This document shows positions 35,901-47,609 of a stretch of 64,000 nt of DNA, piece by piece. Both the position numbers and the translations under genes were made by a program. The stretch covers positions 1-64,000 of the forward strand of contig VCJN01002089.1 of assembly GCA_006384855.1 (NCBI GenBank), in the 5' to 3' direction. The stretch comes from Tetraselmis striata. Its lineage: Eukaryota; Chlorophyta; Chlorodendrophyceae; Chlorodendrales; Chlorodendraceae. Numbering within the stretch: position 1 is the first letter of the stretch; each line of letters begins with the position of its first letter. The notes beneath the pieces are model-generated. The model ran no database searches. It saw nothing but the letters and a program-made list of their open reading frames with translations, and was not told where the DNA came from.

Positions 35901-38217
35901 GCGGGGACAGCGGCGCGGGCGGCGGCCTGCCTGCGCTGGCCCGCCTGCCCGCCCTTACCTCGCTCTCCCTCAGCGCCTTTCCGGGGGTACACGCGCCCGC
36001 CCCGCCCACCTCTTTCCGCGGGAGGGGTGGGGGGCGGCCGCTGGGCTGGGGTCCGTCCTTACGCATTCTAGCCGTATAGTATTTACTTACATGATATATT
36101 TATGATATATCTATATTTAGTATTATAATATATTTTATGTTGAATATCAAATTGTTTATGACATCCAATATAATCTATTTAAGTTATGGCAGGAGCCAAT
36201 GTAGATTGCAGGGCCCCCCGACCAGGGAGACCCGTTGGGGCAGATGGCAAATAATGCCTGCTGTCATGATACCAACCGCAGAGGCTAAAGCGGGCTGCAA
36301 GCACGCCGGCCGGTGGATGGATCCAAGAGCTGGCGCCCTGTCAGAGCCGCTACCCCGGTGTGACGGGGTGTCTGGTTACGGAGCACTTGCTGCCCTGGCT
36401 GCTCCGAAACCGGGAGAACCTCGCCGCGGCTGCGCTGTTGCGCCGATGTACATACATTTCCATATATGTACCACGCATCGTTTCGATTATTGCTATATTC
36501 CCGTGTTTTAGTTTTGCGCCGGTGGCATATGTAGTGACTACTCGGCCGCCTCGTCTCAGGCACATATACAGGTAGGAGTCTGGTATGTTCTGCTTGAACA
36601 CAAGCCGATTGCATAGTATAAAAGTTAATGCTGTACATTGACTGGACAACTGCATGTGGTTTGTGCTTAGTTGGAAATGTATCTGGGCGACTTAAGCACC
36701 ATCATTCAATGGAATCACATTGTTAAGCAGCTGGTAGTGACATATGAAAACCGTGTTGCTACACTTCCCAATAATAATATGGGGCATAAGTGATAGGTAT
36801 GCTTATCGATCTTACCCCTTGCTCGATCATAATCTATCGCACTCGATCGACCCCTCGCGACTATCGTACCAGCACCCTGCTGACCCCCCCCCCCCCCCCC
36901 CCCCCCCCTCCCCCGGCGCAACTTTCGCTGCGCTTCAGCTGGACGACACGGGACTGGCGGCGGCCCTGCTGCCCCCCGCGGCGCGCACTGGCGCTCCCGG
37001 ACTGCCGCGCCTGGCCGCCCTGCGCGTCGCCAACTGCGGGCAGCTGACGGACGGCGGCCTCGCGGCGGCGGCGGGCGCGGGTGCGCTGGCGGCCCTGACG
37101 TCGCTGGATGTCAGCAACTGCGGGCAGCTGGGGGACGCCGGCCTGGCGGCGCTCGCGGGCGGCGCGCCGCGACTGGCGGCGCTCGACGTCAGCCACTGCC
37201 GCCTCGTCACCGACGCCGGCATCCGCTGCGTCGCGCAGGAGCTGGTGCTGCTGCAGGTGCGGCGGCACGGGGCCGCCTGGTGGGCGGTAGCCCCGGGGCG
37301 GTGATGGCTGCTACCAACAACATCCCGGCGCTGCGCACACAAGACGACGACAAACAACGCGCGATACGCATACACCGTGTCGGCCCTTGATACCTCATCA
37401 CACTTTCTAGATATCCTGCGCATCGATTGCCTGATGAACGGCCTGTCTGCGTGCGTCCGCCGGGTGGGTATGTTTATGTAGGGGACAAGCGGGACCTCGC
37501 GAAGGTGTGACTACATGTACCGGTACGAGGGTACACGCAGGTGGAGCTGGCAGCGGGTCTCTGTAATGCTTAAAATCAACTGAATACATACATGTGATAT
37601 TATTACTATTGTTGTTCTTGTTGTTATTGTTATTATTATTATTGTTGTTATTATTGTTATTATTAAATGCACATTACCATATTATTATCCATTCATATTA
37701 TACATACGTGTTCGGGGTATATAATCGTTTTTGACCCCCGTAAACACGGCGAACACCTATATTATCTGGAAAATGTTTCTGAATACATCACGGATTTTCT
37801 GATATGTTGCTGCTGCAAGATAGTTTTTTGTTCCATCCCCGAACCCAACCAAAGTGTACATACACGCGAATAGATGTACAGGTGTGTATCTGTTTGTGAG
37901 TGTTTACATGGGAATACTAACGTAACGCGCATGATGAGCGGGACGTCGCCCCCCGTAACCGACCCTTCTTGTGCTGCTCGCAGGAGCTGTCCGCCGCCTT
38001 CTGCCTGGCGCTCACCGACGACTGCCTGCCCAGCCTCGCGGGGCTGCCGCTGCTCGCCCGCCTGGACGTCGCCGGCTGCTTCCACCTCACCTCCGCCGCC
38101 TGCGACGCGCTGCGCGCGGTTCGCCGCGTGGCGATCGTGCGGCAGTGGTCGGAGGAGCGCGTGGCGGCGGACACGGCGGCGCGCTGCCCCAGCCCCGCGG
38201 CGGCCCTCGCCCTCTAG
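29966..38217 (+). CDS. F-box / leucine-rich repeat protein (8 exons)
   Basis: Exons 29966-30427, 31055-31210, 32105-32626, 33190-33358, 33815-34509, 35690-35986, 36939-37256 and 37984-38217 join in frame (mostly phase 0, one phase 1) to about 950 residues. The first in-frame ATG is 29,966; the frame stays open upstream to a possible acceptor at 29,797, so a 5' exon may be missing. An F-box follows the start at once (GLPGDVLAGVLAALPGRSL, then a Cys-Ala-Ala-Trp stretch). The rest is a long series of cysteine-containing leucine-rich repeats of the FBXL/AMN1 kind (LTDAGLAGLTRL, LDLSGCRGVRDDDV, LDVSHCRLVTDAGI). F-box proteins of this class usually bind SKP1 and present substrates to an SCF ubiquitin ligase; the substrate is unknown. 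Exon ends tend to fall between repeats. Confidence 0.85.
35010..35113 (+). repeat. Family A repeat, 3' half only
   Basis: TACCCAGGGCTTTCCGCAAT, GTCGTAGAGACGCTGC, TTTCACTGTTGCCAGT and a GGGGGCGAAAAAA tail match the second half of the 28.4-kb copy. It lies in an intron of the F-box gene. Confidence 0.7.
37600..37668. repeat. (TTA/TTG)n microsatellite
   Basis: TTATTG and TTATTA repeats in the last intron of the F-box gene. Confidence 0.9.
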
Positions 38218-39405
38218 CGCCGCGCTCGTAGCGCGGATAAACAGCAACTGCTAGCCAACTGTAATCGTACTCCACAAGACGGCCGCAATCAGTGCGACGC
38301 CCTATGTTGTTGGGACGGATCCCCCTGCGCTACTTATTGCGCCGTGATGTGTCCTTCACATACACTTTTCCAAAAATACTTTGTAGACCACAGCCGCCAC
38401 GCACTGTTCAGGCCTGGCTTCCCAATCACGATGAACATTAATCAACGACGAAATAATTATCTGCCATTTCTTGCATTAGGAGACGAAATAGGGTAGCCGC
38501 CTCTATATTGTCCTAGGTAGTGGATCAACAATGAAATGTGGGTCGCCACCCTAAAAGTTGAGGTATTTTATTATAGCAGTGCGGGGTGCATTTTGTCTCA
38601 CGGTACCCCGTAGCATAATCGTATGGCCACGAATGCGGTAGTAGCCGGTAGTCCGATACTGATCGCAAAATTCACTGCGCTTTTATGATATGCAGTATGG
38701 GTATGTTCGATAGTATACCAATGCTGCTATGTGTTGATTTGGGAGTGCTGTACGGATGTGGCTGCGCATCTCCATGCGAGGCGATGCCGATGTCACGACA
38801 GCCGTCAGTCGTTACGCCTGTGCTTGTCACATGCCGGATGTGGCAGCGGGTCGATTTTCGTAGGCCCGCGCGAAGCTGAAGCTGAAGCTGAAATACCGGG
38901 CTCGTAAGATATACTTACAGGTTTTGGATAGTAGATAAGGCCTTATTATACGTAATTTGGAGACGCCGTGATCCCCTCCAGCCGCCCCTGGGCGGCCCCT
39001 TATAGGTCGGGCGCGTTTAACCATACCCTATATAAAAAACCCATAACCATATAGGTCCTGTATTTTGGATCCCAGTGTGTGAGGAATGACTGACCCCGTA
39101 ATCCACAAACCTCCCCGGATCCTGAATACTGCCATCCTGATAGGTATTTGGCGGGTAAGTAACTAGGGATGTATAAAAGGAACGGAGTGTCCTATTAGTT
39201 GCAATAAGACTATTCCAACTCTCCGCGCTGCGTCTGCTGCTCAGCAGGGCGCAATGCAAGACTGCGACCTCTGAGCAACATCGTATACAGACGGGCGTGT
39301 TTTATAGGCGGGATCTGGCCTTCAAGGGACTGCATGCTACGGGCGCAAAAAAACGAGCTCTTGGGTGGCTTGGCCAAGGGTGCCGGGTCGTCCAGCAACA
39401 AGGCG
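38218..39405. other. Convergent intergenic region with family C and B fragments
   Basis: It lies between the stop codons of the F-box gene and the LYS1-like gene. A family C copy lies at about 38,690-38,925 (GGATGTGGCTGCGCATCTCC, GAAGCTGAAGCTGAAGCTG). A short family B-like block (CTGCATGCTACGGGC) lies at ~39,330. No gene was seen. Confidence 0.5.
38690..38925 (+). repeat. Dispersed SINE-like repeat, family C
   Basis: It shares the GGCTGC-CATCTCC core and the GAAGCTGAA tail with 12,220-12,445 and 40,660-40,890. Confidence 0.55.
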
Positions 39406-42165
39406 TCACGGCTCCCTCTCCAGCAGCGCCAGATGCTCGCGGAAGATGCCGGCGGAGCGCTCCCAGCAGTCGCTGCCCGGAAACTCCAGCAGCAGCGGCA
39501 GCAGGCGCTCCCCAAAGGCGTGGCTGGCCTCGAGGGACAGCACACTGGGCAGGTTGTCGATGGAGATGACCTGCAGCGGAGGGTCCGCCGCCACCGACAG
39601 CGCGGGCGCCTCCCAGGTGGTGACGGTGTCGTACACGGGGATGGGGTTGGCGGCGCTGTTGGGGTCGCACGAGACGTCCGCAATGACTCGCAGCGCGCGC
39701 CGGGGGGCGGCCGCGATCATGTCGCGCGTGAGGAAGGGCGGCATGTCGCCCGACAGCAGGATGCAGTTGACAAAGATGTCGGCGTCCAGGATGGCGGGGA
39801 AGGGGCCGCCGGCCTGCAGCGGGTTAGGAAGTACTTCATTACTAGTGGAACTCCACAAGCACATGTACCATGATTTCACGGACGCCCAAAACCTTCAAGA
39901 CAGTTAACCCTAGTCCGATTTCACAGCCCACATCATATCCATGGCGACGGGTGCTGGATGGCAGTATCAATGAGGGAAGGTACCCCGGCGCGGGCCGCCA
40001 TTTGCCCACCTTGGTCTCCGCCATGTCCCACTCGATGGTGGGCAGCCCCACCGCAGCGGCGCACTTCTTGGCGCCGCGGCCGCAGCGCCCCAGCGCGCCC
40101 ATGATCATCACCTGCGGGCACGGCCATCACCGCGGCCCCAGTCCAGCCATGGCAACAAAAGCAATCATATACACATAACAGTTGTTATTATGAAAATTTT
40201 GGTCCGCAGGTCATAAAACAAGGAAATTCAATGTCGATTCAGATATTCCGTGATATATCCATGGTGTATTCTGATACATTTCCAGGTCATTGTAGTTTTC
40301 CTTATTGTTTGTGTGGTAGTATTTAAGCCAGCAGTAGTACATAGTAATATATTATAGTAGTAGTGGTAGTAGTAGTAATGGTAGTAGTATATTTACACAA
40401 TTACTATCATATACACATACATACATGCATACATACATATATATATATATATAGACTACTACTACCATACAAAACTATTTCCACTATATATATGTACACT
40501 ACTATAATATATGTGTATATGTGTACCAGAGGGGTATCTTTACGCTACATATAAATAATCCTGTCTATGCGTTCAGGTACCTGAATAGACTGACTGCAAT
40601 ATATCTGTACCTGGTTACCCACAGCCGCCGTAGCAAATCGGCACGGGCACATTACCGGAGTTATCCGTAGTATAACTATCACAGCATAACAACTGCACGA
40701 TCCGGTTGGACAATATCATGCAACGACACCTACGAACGGACCTGGGAGTTCTGCACGCGCACACGGATGTAGCTGCACATCTCCGTGCAACTTGACGTTG
40801 ATACGACCATAAACAAGACGTTTCTACATCAAGCGGCAGTTGACAGCTCCGGTTGATAAAGCTCAAGCACGGAGCTCGATGCATAAGCATCTAGGTACGT
40901 TGTATGATACAAAACTTCCAGCCTGGTCATTCGGGTGCTACTGGCATGCTTGCGGCCGCCGCCGCACCTTAGGCAGCTCCACGCCGGCCGCCTCCTGGAT
41001 GTCGCGCAGCTGGGCTTGGAGCTCTGCCTCGATGGCGGCCTTGGTGGATGGCACCACGGGCGGCAGCGGCTCCGCGGGGTGCAGCTTCTGCCAGCACCAG
41101 GCGCGGATGCCCTGCGCGCAGCCGACGTAGCCTGCGCGCGTTGCACCGTCATCGGGTGGCACCAGGGGCCGAGCTGCCGGTGAGAAGTGACGTACAATCA
41201 TAAATATATTTATACATATCAATAAATAAACATAGCTATAAGTATCATGGTCATCATGCAGCCGGGCCGTATGGCAGCTGGCTTGGTTCGCACGTGCATA
41301 ATGTTGTAACGAATTTCAAATTCCATGGTCACTGTAATATCTGAAGGCGGCTGCTGGGATGTTGGCGGCGTACCCGCAAAGGGCGACATGCCGGCGCCGA
41401 TGTTGCGGCCTTGCTGGTCCCACAGGAACTCGTAGTCGTACAGCACGCCGGTGCGGCCCGCCTTGTAGCGCTCCAGCACCTGACGCCACCCCTCCTGCCC
41501 CTTGTACACATGCGCAAAGTAGACGTGCTTGTTGACGAGGCTCATGCGGGCGTGCTCCTCCGGCATGCCCAGCTCCTGTCAACACCGAATCCGCTTCAAT
41601 CAACCATGCCAGACCTCAATCAGGCAACCCGGCCCGGCGGCAATATTGAGCTACTGGGACTACTAGTGTCGAAACCAGTTGAGGACGATGACTGTATATG
41701 TATGATTATGCTGTACGAGAATATGCAGTAACGTAAAGCTCCTGATTACGTCAAACTCTCGAATATATGTATCGAGACGGGCTAACTAGGCTTCATCCAC
41801 GAGGGCTAGTTAGACAGTAGAAATGGAATAGCCATGGCACACTTCTCTCTCGATCCCCTCCCAGCGTTGGCGAACAGCGGGGGCGCTTTTGAGCCGCAGT
41901 ATCAATGGCTGCTACCCGGAAAAGACTGTCGAGCTAAATCAAGCCTTGAGCCCAACGATAAGAAGGTTCTCGTCGTACGGCAGGTCGCGCCAGGCGTTGG
42001 CGCCCGCCATCTCCAGGCCGTCGACCGCCTCGTACTCGCCGTCCGGGATGACGCGCGTTGGCGAGCGCTCCACCACCACGCGAAAGCCCGCGGAAAGAAG
42101 CGCCTTGCAGCCGTCGGGCGTCACCGTCACGCGCTGCTCCTTCGCCTTGGTCAGTGCGGCCGTTA
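39406..42165 (-). CDS. LYS1: Saccharopine dehydrogenase (NAD+, lysine-forming), LYS1-like
   Basis: Exons 42165-41945, 41575-41374, 41131-40968, 40111-40010 and 39813-39406 join in frame to about 360 residues; a short first exon with the start codon was not found. The text follows fungal Lys1 in order: KEQRVTVTPDGCKALL, VVVERSPTRVIPD, LIVGLK-ELG, HVYFAHVYKGQEGW, LYDYEFLWDQQGR, IMGALGRCGRGA, WDMAET, FVNCILLS and VISIDNLPSVLSLEAS. The length fits monofunctional Lys1 (~370 residues) rather than bifunctional LKR/SDH. The enzyme interconverts saccharopine and lysine plus 2-oxoglutarate with NAD, the last step of the alpha-aminoadipate route in fungi and euglenids. The intron after LIVGLK has an unusual GC donor (AAG-GCTTGA). 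Whether it serves synthesis or breakdown here cannot be told. Confidence 0.85.
40345..40515. repeat. (AGT)n, (ACAT)n and (AT)n simple repeats
   Basis: TAGTAGTAGTGG repeats pass into ATACATACATGC repeats and then TATATATATATA. All lie in the last-but-one exon-flanking intron of the LYS1-like gene. Confidence 0.85.
40660..40890 (+). repeat. Dispersed SINE-like repeat, family C
   Basis: CACGCGCACACGGATGTAGC, TGCACATCTCCGTGCAA, ACGACCATAAACAAGACG and GACAGCTCCGGTTG match the 12.2-kb copy in order. It lies in an intron of the LYS1-like gene. Confidence 0.65.
41252..41335 (+). repeat. Family B repeat, shortened
   Basis: GCAGCTGGCTTGGTTCGC followed by ATGTTGTAACGAATTTCAAA matches the second half of the copies at 6.9 and 13.2 kb. 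It lies next to a splice donor in the LYS1-like gene. Confidence 0.55.
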
Positions 42166-44252
42166 CTGTCGCCCCCCATGGTTTCTCAGCCGGGAAACAG
42201 TCGAGGAATAGGTGGCGTAGTCCGCCGCTGCGAGTTTAGCAGCAAGCCAGCAACGGTGGGACCGAAGCTTGCAAGACCTGCCGTGATGATGACCTGTCGC
42301 GGCATTTACGAGTCGTATTTATTAGGCGCCGCATTCAGCAAGCAGAGATAGAGGATGGAAGATGCCGTCGACGCCGGGATCGGGGAGCAAGTTTCCTTGT
42401 CAGCTTCCGACGAGGATGCGAGTGGGCCCTCGGACTGCTGTGTTCGAGAAAATTCGTGCGATACGCGCATGTGTGGCTGCTTGTGTGCGTGTGTGCGCGC
42501 GTTTGTGTTGGGGGGGGGGGGGGGGGTTTCCGAGCCGGTGTTTGAGAATATATATATGTGGGCCGGCGGCTCGACTGGGCGATGCCGCGGCGTTCGGCGG
42601 ACAACGTCGCCTCCGAGTAACCGACGTTAAGCACCTAGCCGTACGGGCACCTGCTGCAAAAGTGAATTGACCACAGCGCAAGGCATATGCAGAACTCTCG
42701 CAGGACTCTGCACAAGATCGGGGACGAGGAGAAGCGAGCACACTGGAAGGTCGGCGAGCGCGAAGACGGCGATGACTGAAAGAAAAAAGAGTACATACAT
42801 TTGACAGAAAATCGTCGGTGGGTCGCTCATCGAAGCTTGGACTCGGCACTGAGGATCCAGTCGTCGATAGTCGATAAGCAGGAGACTATAGACTGAACCA
42901 CGGCCCATATGCCCCGCTGCGGACCCATCCGGCAAGCAGTCGTCCGTGTCATGGGCGAAAATATTGCATATCTACGAGTGCTCATGTCCAACAGGTGCAG
43001 TGGCGCACATGCTCGCTGGTGTGCGGCGAGAGCAGACCGCTATTATTTATGATCGACGTCAATCGGGTTAGCGAGACGAGGGAATATCGACACCCACGGG
43101 TACCTACCGGGATACGAATACCAGCTGCGGAGCGATCAGCGACCGGCGACGCTGATGGTGGTGCGTCAGCCGCCAGCGCGCCTCAAGTCCTTTTCTTAGG
43201 TCCTTCCCTGCCGAAAGTCTTCTGCTGATGAGAGTGACGTCGTCGCTGTCGATGTCGTCGTTGTCGATATACTACGCCGGAGATGTCACAGTTTCGGAGG
43301 TAATAGCGGCTTCCCCCGCGTGCGTGATCATTTGCTTGTCCTGACGCGCTCGACGCCACTTTGTCCACACCGCGCCTGAGCTGTCGTCAGCATACGCGAG
43401 CAGTACGCGCACCCCGCCGAAACGCGGAACGCGACGCGTCGCCCCGCGGTTGCATTCGAGATATCGGCCGCGCGACCTGAAGCGACGCGAGGCGACGACG
43501 CACCTCGTCGGATGGGCGCGATCATGACGGATCGCTGACTGATGTGATGATACGATGGCGTGCGGCGCGCACCATAGAGAGAGAGGGAGAGAGAAACCTT
43601 ACATGGAGCTGCAGATGGCTTAAGGGCGTGCAATATGATATCTTAGTTAGGTTTGATTAGGAACGTCTGGTATACTCTTACATATAGGCGCATTCCAGGC
43701 CCAGCCACATATGCAGGTCGACAAGAGGCGTAACACATCCGTAATTTCAGCTGTATTCTCGTCGTCTAAGGAAGAACATCTTTTGGCGAAAAGTGTACAT
43801 GCTTGCTGACCACAAAGATGTATATACAACATACTAAGACGATTTTTTCGGGTTATCTGCTTCCGCCCCACAAGACAGTCCCTGCCGATTGCATTATCAA
43901 TATGTATACATTATTACATTATCCAATTCTGCTTGGACAGTCGTACATCCAGTGCCGCATGTGGCACTCCAATAACTACTCAGCAGAGGCAACTCACACT
44001 CTGATACATACCAGGGCGCGTCACCGGCGGCACTCCGCCGCCAGCGGCCCAGACCGTCCCTCTCCGCCACCGTCAGCGTACGCGCTGCCGCAGGATCATT
44101 GCAGTCCTTGTAGTGGCGTATAAGGCAGCCAGTGAACCCCGGACACTCCAGCAACTACAACTAAGGTACATCGCCACCGCCACCTTGCGGTGACGCGCGC
44201 CCATGCATCCTGGACATGCGCACCCATGACCGGGGGCTTCCTCGCATGGCGC
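42166..44252. other. Region between the LYS1-like and adenylate-kinase-like genes
   Basis: About 2.1 kb that should hold the missing first exon and promoter of the LYS1-like gene. I saw a G run (42,511-42,527) and CGTCGTCGCTGTCGATGTCG-type triplets (~43,240), but no convincing exon. Minus-strand short ORFs near 42.3 and 42.8 kb begin with Met but join poorly. Confidence 0.45.
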
Positions 44253-46872
44253 TCAGCCCGTGATCTGGCTGAAGGATGGCGGCGGCTCCTCGTCCGGATC
44301 CCCCTTCTCGTTGAACTGCGGGGTCCCCAGCCGGCACACACCACCCACCCGCGTCAAGATCTCGAGCCTTCCAAAAGCCGAGCTCGGCCACGAGAGCCGA
44401 GGAGACACACTAAGAGAGAAAAGAGCAGGGCGGCCGGTTGCTGGGTGGACGTACCAGAGCCGAGGGGTTGCTCATCTTTTCGCGCAGCCGCCGGGTGCGC
44501 GGCCGCTCCCGGGACATGCCGGGCTTCTCGGAATGGTCCAGGCCGTACGGCATCACGGTTGTGCCGATCGTATGCGAGCCCGTCCCGATGGACTTGGTCC
44601 CGCGCATGGAGCTCATGGAGCGCGTGTTGATGGTCTGAAAGGTGATCCTGGCAGCAACAGCAGCAGCAGCAGCACGGCACACTATGGGATGGCGCCCTCG
44701 GCGTGGAAGTGTTGTCATGAGCAGCGGCCAGCAGGGCAGCGCAGCAGGCTGGGGGCCGCCCACCTGAAGCGGTGCGTGATGTGCGGCTCTGATTTGATGT
44801 CGCCGGTGTGGAAGTCAATCTGCGGCCGGGCCCAGGCAGTGAGGCCATGGCTGAGAAGGATAACCCCGGCAACGAAAGACCAGCGCCGCGGCGGAGTGAC
44901 ACCGCGCGGGCCTACCTTGTATGGAATCATGCGCTCCTCCACCATGTGGGAGCAGCTGTACCCCCGGTCCGCCAGCACGTCTATCAGCATTTCACACGCC
45001 ATGGTGGACTCCAGGAACGGGCTGGCAGTGGTGCGGTACTCCGTGAAGCCCGCCTGCCCGCACTTTTTGATCAACGGGAGCACCTCCTCGTGGATGACGT
45101 TCACCACTTCCGTAAACAGCTCCATGTGGTACCGCCCGTACTTGTTGAGCCGGTTGACCAGTTTCTGCCATGGAATGCGACGGGATCAGCCCTGGGGTGT
45201 CGCCCAACTAGCATGCCTGCAGGAGGAGGGGGCTCGGAGATAGCACTGAGCTCACCATGCGCGCCTCCTTCACAATCTCGGTGACCAGCGGAATGGGGGT
45301 CACTTGGCGGTACACCTCCTCGTGCAGGTCGAGGCTGCTCTGGTAGCGCAGCTCCCGCGCAATCTGCGCCTCGCATTCCGCCAGGCTGCCCATAGCATCG
45401 ATCAGGCTGAAGGGGAAAAACTCCTTCAGCTTGAGCACCATTCCGTAGTTCTTCTTAAACGTCTGTCCGCAGGCGGGCGCAGGCAAACAGCCAGGCGCAA
45501 ATAAGCCTTGAGGGCTTCACACCAGTCTGGGAAGTGGCACACGGCTAGGTGGTGGGTGGGAGGGTTGGGCGGCCTTACATCATATCGCCGCATCGCCTTG
45601 GCCATGTCCAGATCAGTCGACCTTGCTTCCCTATGGCGGAAAGGCACGCCACGCAGGTGAGACAGGGCCTGTGGCTGCAGCCAAAGTAGTGGGGCCGGGG
45701 TTCGCAAAAGGTACTTTGAGGCAATTGAAGCAAAGGGAGAAGGGGGGGGGGGGGGGGGGGGTCGCATACTGTGCAGCGCCGATCCCGCCGGCGTCGTGTA
45801 GCCGGGCATTGTGCGTGAGCGCCTTTGTGGCACGGTAGACCTGGCGATCGAGGCTGGTCTTCTCGTCCACATACAGCACGACAACCTGTGGATGGCACGA
45901 TGCGGTCGATCAACCCTGGCGTCCCTGAGCCTCCTGATGGACCCTCATCCCCCCAATGGACACAGCATGACTGATGTTGATACCCCTCTCCCTCAACTGT
46001 GTCGCCCAAAGGATGGGAATGTCAACAGACGCCGCCACGCTCCTGCCGGTGATAAACTTATTCAACCTTGTGCTCAGGATGCTCCCACAGGAGGCAGTGC
46101 GCGCTCACCTTGAAGGATGGCCGAGGGAAGCGGCAGCAGCCCTTTTCGTCGGTGTCCATGAAGGTGTCATGCATCACCTTGAGCTTGTTGAACAGTGCCA
46201 TGACGCATTCCACCTGCAGCGCGCTCCGCGGGAAGCCGTCCACCACCAGCCCAATGCCTGGTGCGATCCGCATCCACCATGACCACAGCTATCAGCGCCT
46301 CCTGCCCCCTTCCCTAGCACCAAAAACACATGCATGTCTCCAATAGCACGCGCAGACACGGAACGCACGGCCGGCGGTTTGGCAGCCACGCGCACCATCA
46401 TTGTCTTTGGGGTTCAGAATGGCGTAAAGCAGCGCCTCGATGACGACATCATCCGGCACCAGCTCCCCCTTATCCTTTAGGCACTTGGCTTCTGGGTACC
46501 CGTCCTGCGTTGCGCCACATGGATCGCCCTCAAGGCGCAGCTGCCAGGCTTGCAGGTGGTGGGGGTCGGAGGAGAGGGGGTGGGTTTTGCTGAGAAGCTG
46601 ATACGGCGGCGTGAACGCACCAGCAGTTCCGACATCGTGACGGCCCGCTTCAGGCCGCGAATGTCCAGGATGAAGCCGGTGTTGACGCCCTGGTGCAGCA
46701 ACGGCCGGGTAAAACGGCCAGCATGCAGCTGCAGCAGCTTAACACCCATCAAACCTGGCTGTCAGCCTCACCTTGCCTGCGCCTGGGGCGCCGTTCAGCC
46801 ACACTATCTCGCGCGGGGCCTGGAGTTTCTGTATGCACAGCGCAATGCGAAGAGCGGTAAGAGACAGATCGC

Positions 46873-46927
<55 letters not shown>

Positions 46928-47609
46928 CGTGGGCGGGTGGGTGGGTGTGTCGGGGTGGAGGGGGGGGGGTGTTAATGAACCCATCCCTTAACTTCAGACC
47001 CAGGGTGACATATGACACTGGGTCGTTGAGCATACTCGGTGCAGCTATCGGGCAGCGCACCCCATCCAGCTTCTTCAGGGTGGTATCCCAGCAGTGGTCG
47101 AAGAAGCTGTTGACCTCATAGCTCGGCTCCGCGCGCTTCTGCCGCTCATACGCAGACGCTAACCCCTCCGCGCCAATCTCGACCTTTTGCACCTTCTCCA
47201 CCGCTTCGTCCATCGACCGCTGCGCACCAATAGGCATCGGAGGGATCAAATCAGCAGCGGAGGGGGAGGGGGGGGGGGGCGACGGAGACAGTCCGGCTAA
47301 AGGGAGGCGTTACGTGTTATGGTTGCGATCTGGCCCGTTCTCGCGACTTCGTCCCGACAATTAAGTCAGTTGAAGGGGGGAGGGGGGGGCAGCCCGGGCA
47401 GACCTAAACTCTACTGCATGCTAGGGCGTGCGTACCATGGCTGCGGCCATCGCCTCCCCCATCTCCGGCAGCGCGCTCTTGCACCGCAGCCCGCCGCTGC
47501 ACAGCAGCGCCGCGCCCGCTCGCGCTTCCAACAACTGGCCCCACGTGACCGCCGAGAGCCGTGCGGCCAGGCCACGGCCGGCTGCGACCCCCGCTAGTCG
47601 TAGCGCCAT
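44253..47609 (-). CDS. Adenylate-kinase-like protein with long C-terminal extension (13 exons)
   Basis: Exons 47609-47436, 47219-47061, 46828-46772, 46689-46621, 46504-46396, 46257-46109, 45885-45770, 45630-45579, 45462-45256, 45164-44916, 44819-44764, 44647-44455 and 44360-44253 join without a phase conflict to 565 residues ending in a stop. Residues 1-~45 are rich in Ala, Arg and Leu and look like an organelle transit peptide. A P-loop GAPGAGK lies at 124-130 and DGFPR at 196-200, both hallmarks of adenylate kinases, with a PDDVVIEAL helix between. The usual AMP-site segment is replaced by GVNTGFILDIRGLKRAVTMS, so the substrate may not be AMP. Residues ~290-470 (FFPFSLIDAMGSLAE, PLVTEIVKEARM, NKYGRYHMELFTEVV) form a helical domain I cannot name, followed by a Ser/Thr/Arg-rich tail. 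Nucleoside-monophosphate kinase activity is inference. Confidence 0.8.
46874..46924. repeat. (GT)n microsatellite
   Basis: About 50 bases of GT repeat in an intron of the adenylate-kinase-like gene, on the + strand (CA in transcript sense). Confidence 0.95.

Noticed and set aside
39406-42165. Alternative call: bifunctional LKR/SDH or alanine dehydrogenase
   Set aside because: The length of about 360 residues with a normal stop and the motif order fit stand-alone Lys1; no SDH half was found nearby.
42362-42935. First exon of the LYS1-like gene
   Set aside because: Several Met-led short frames exist, but none joins the 42,165 acceptor with both a good donor and a sensible N-terminus, so none was called.
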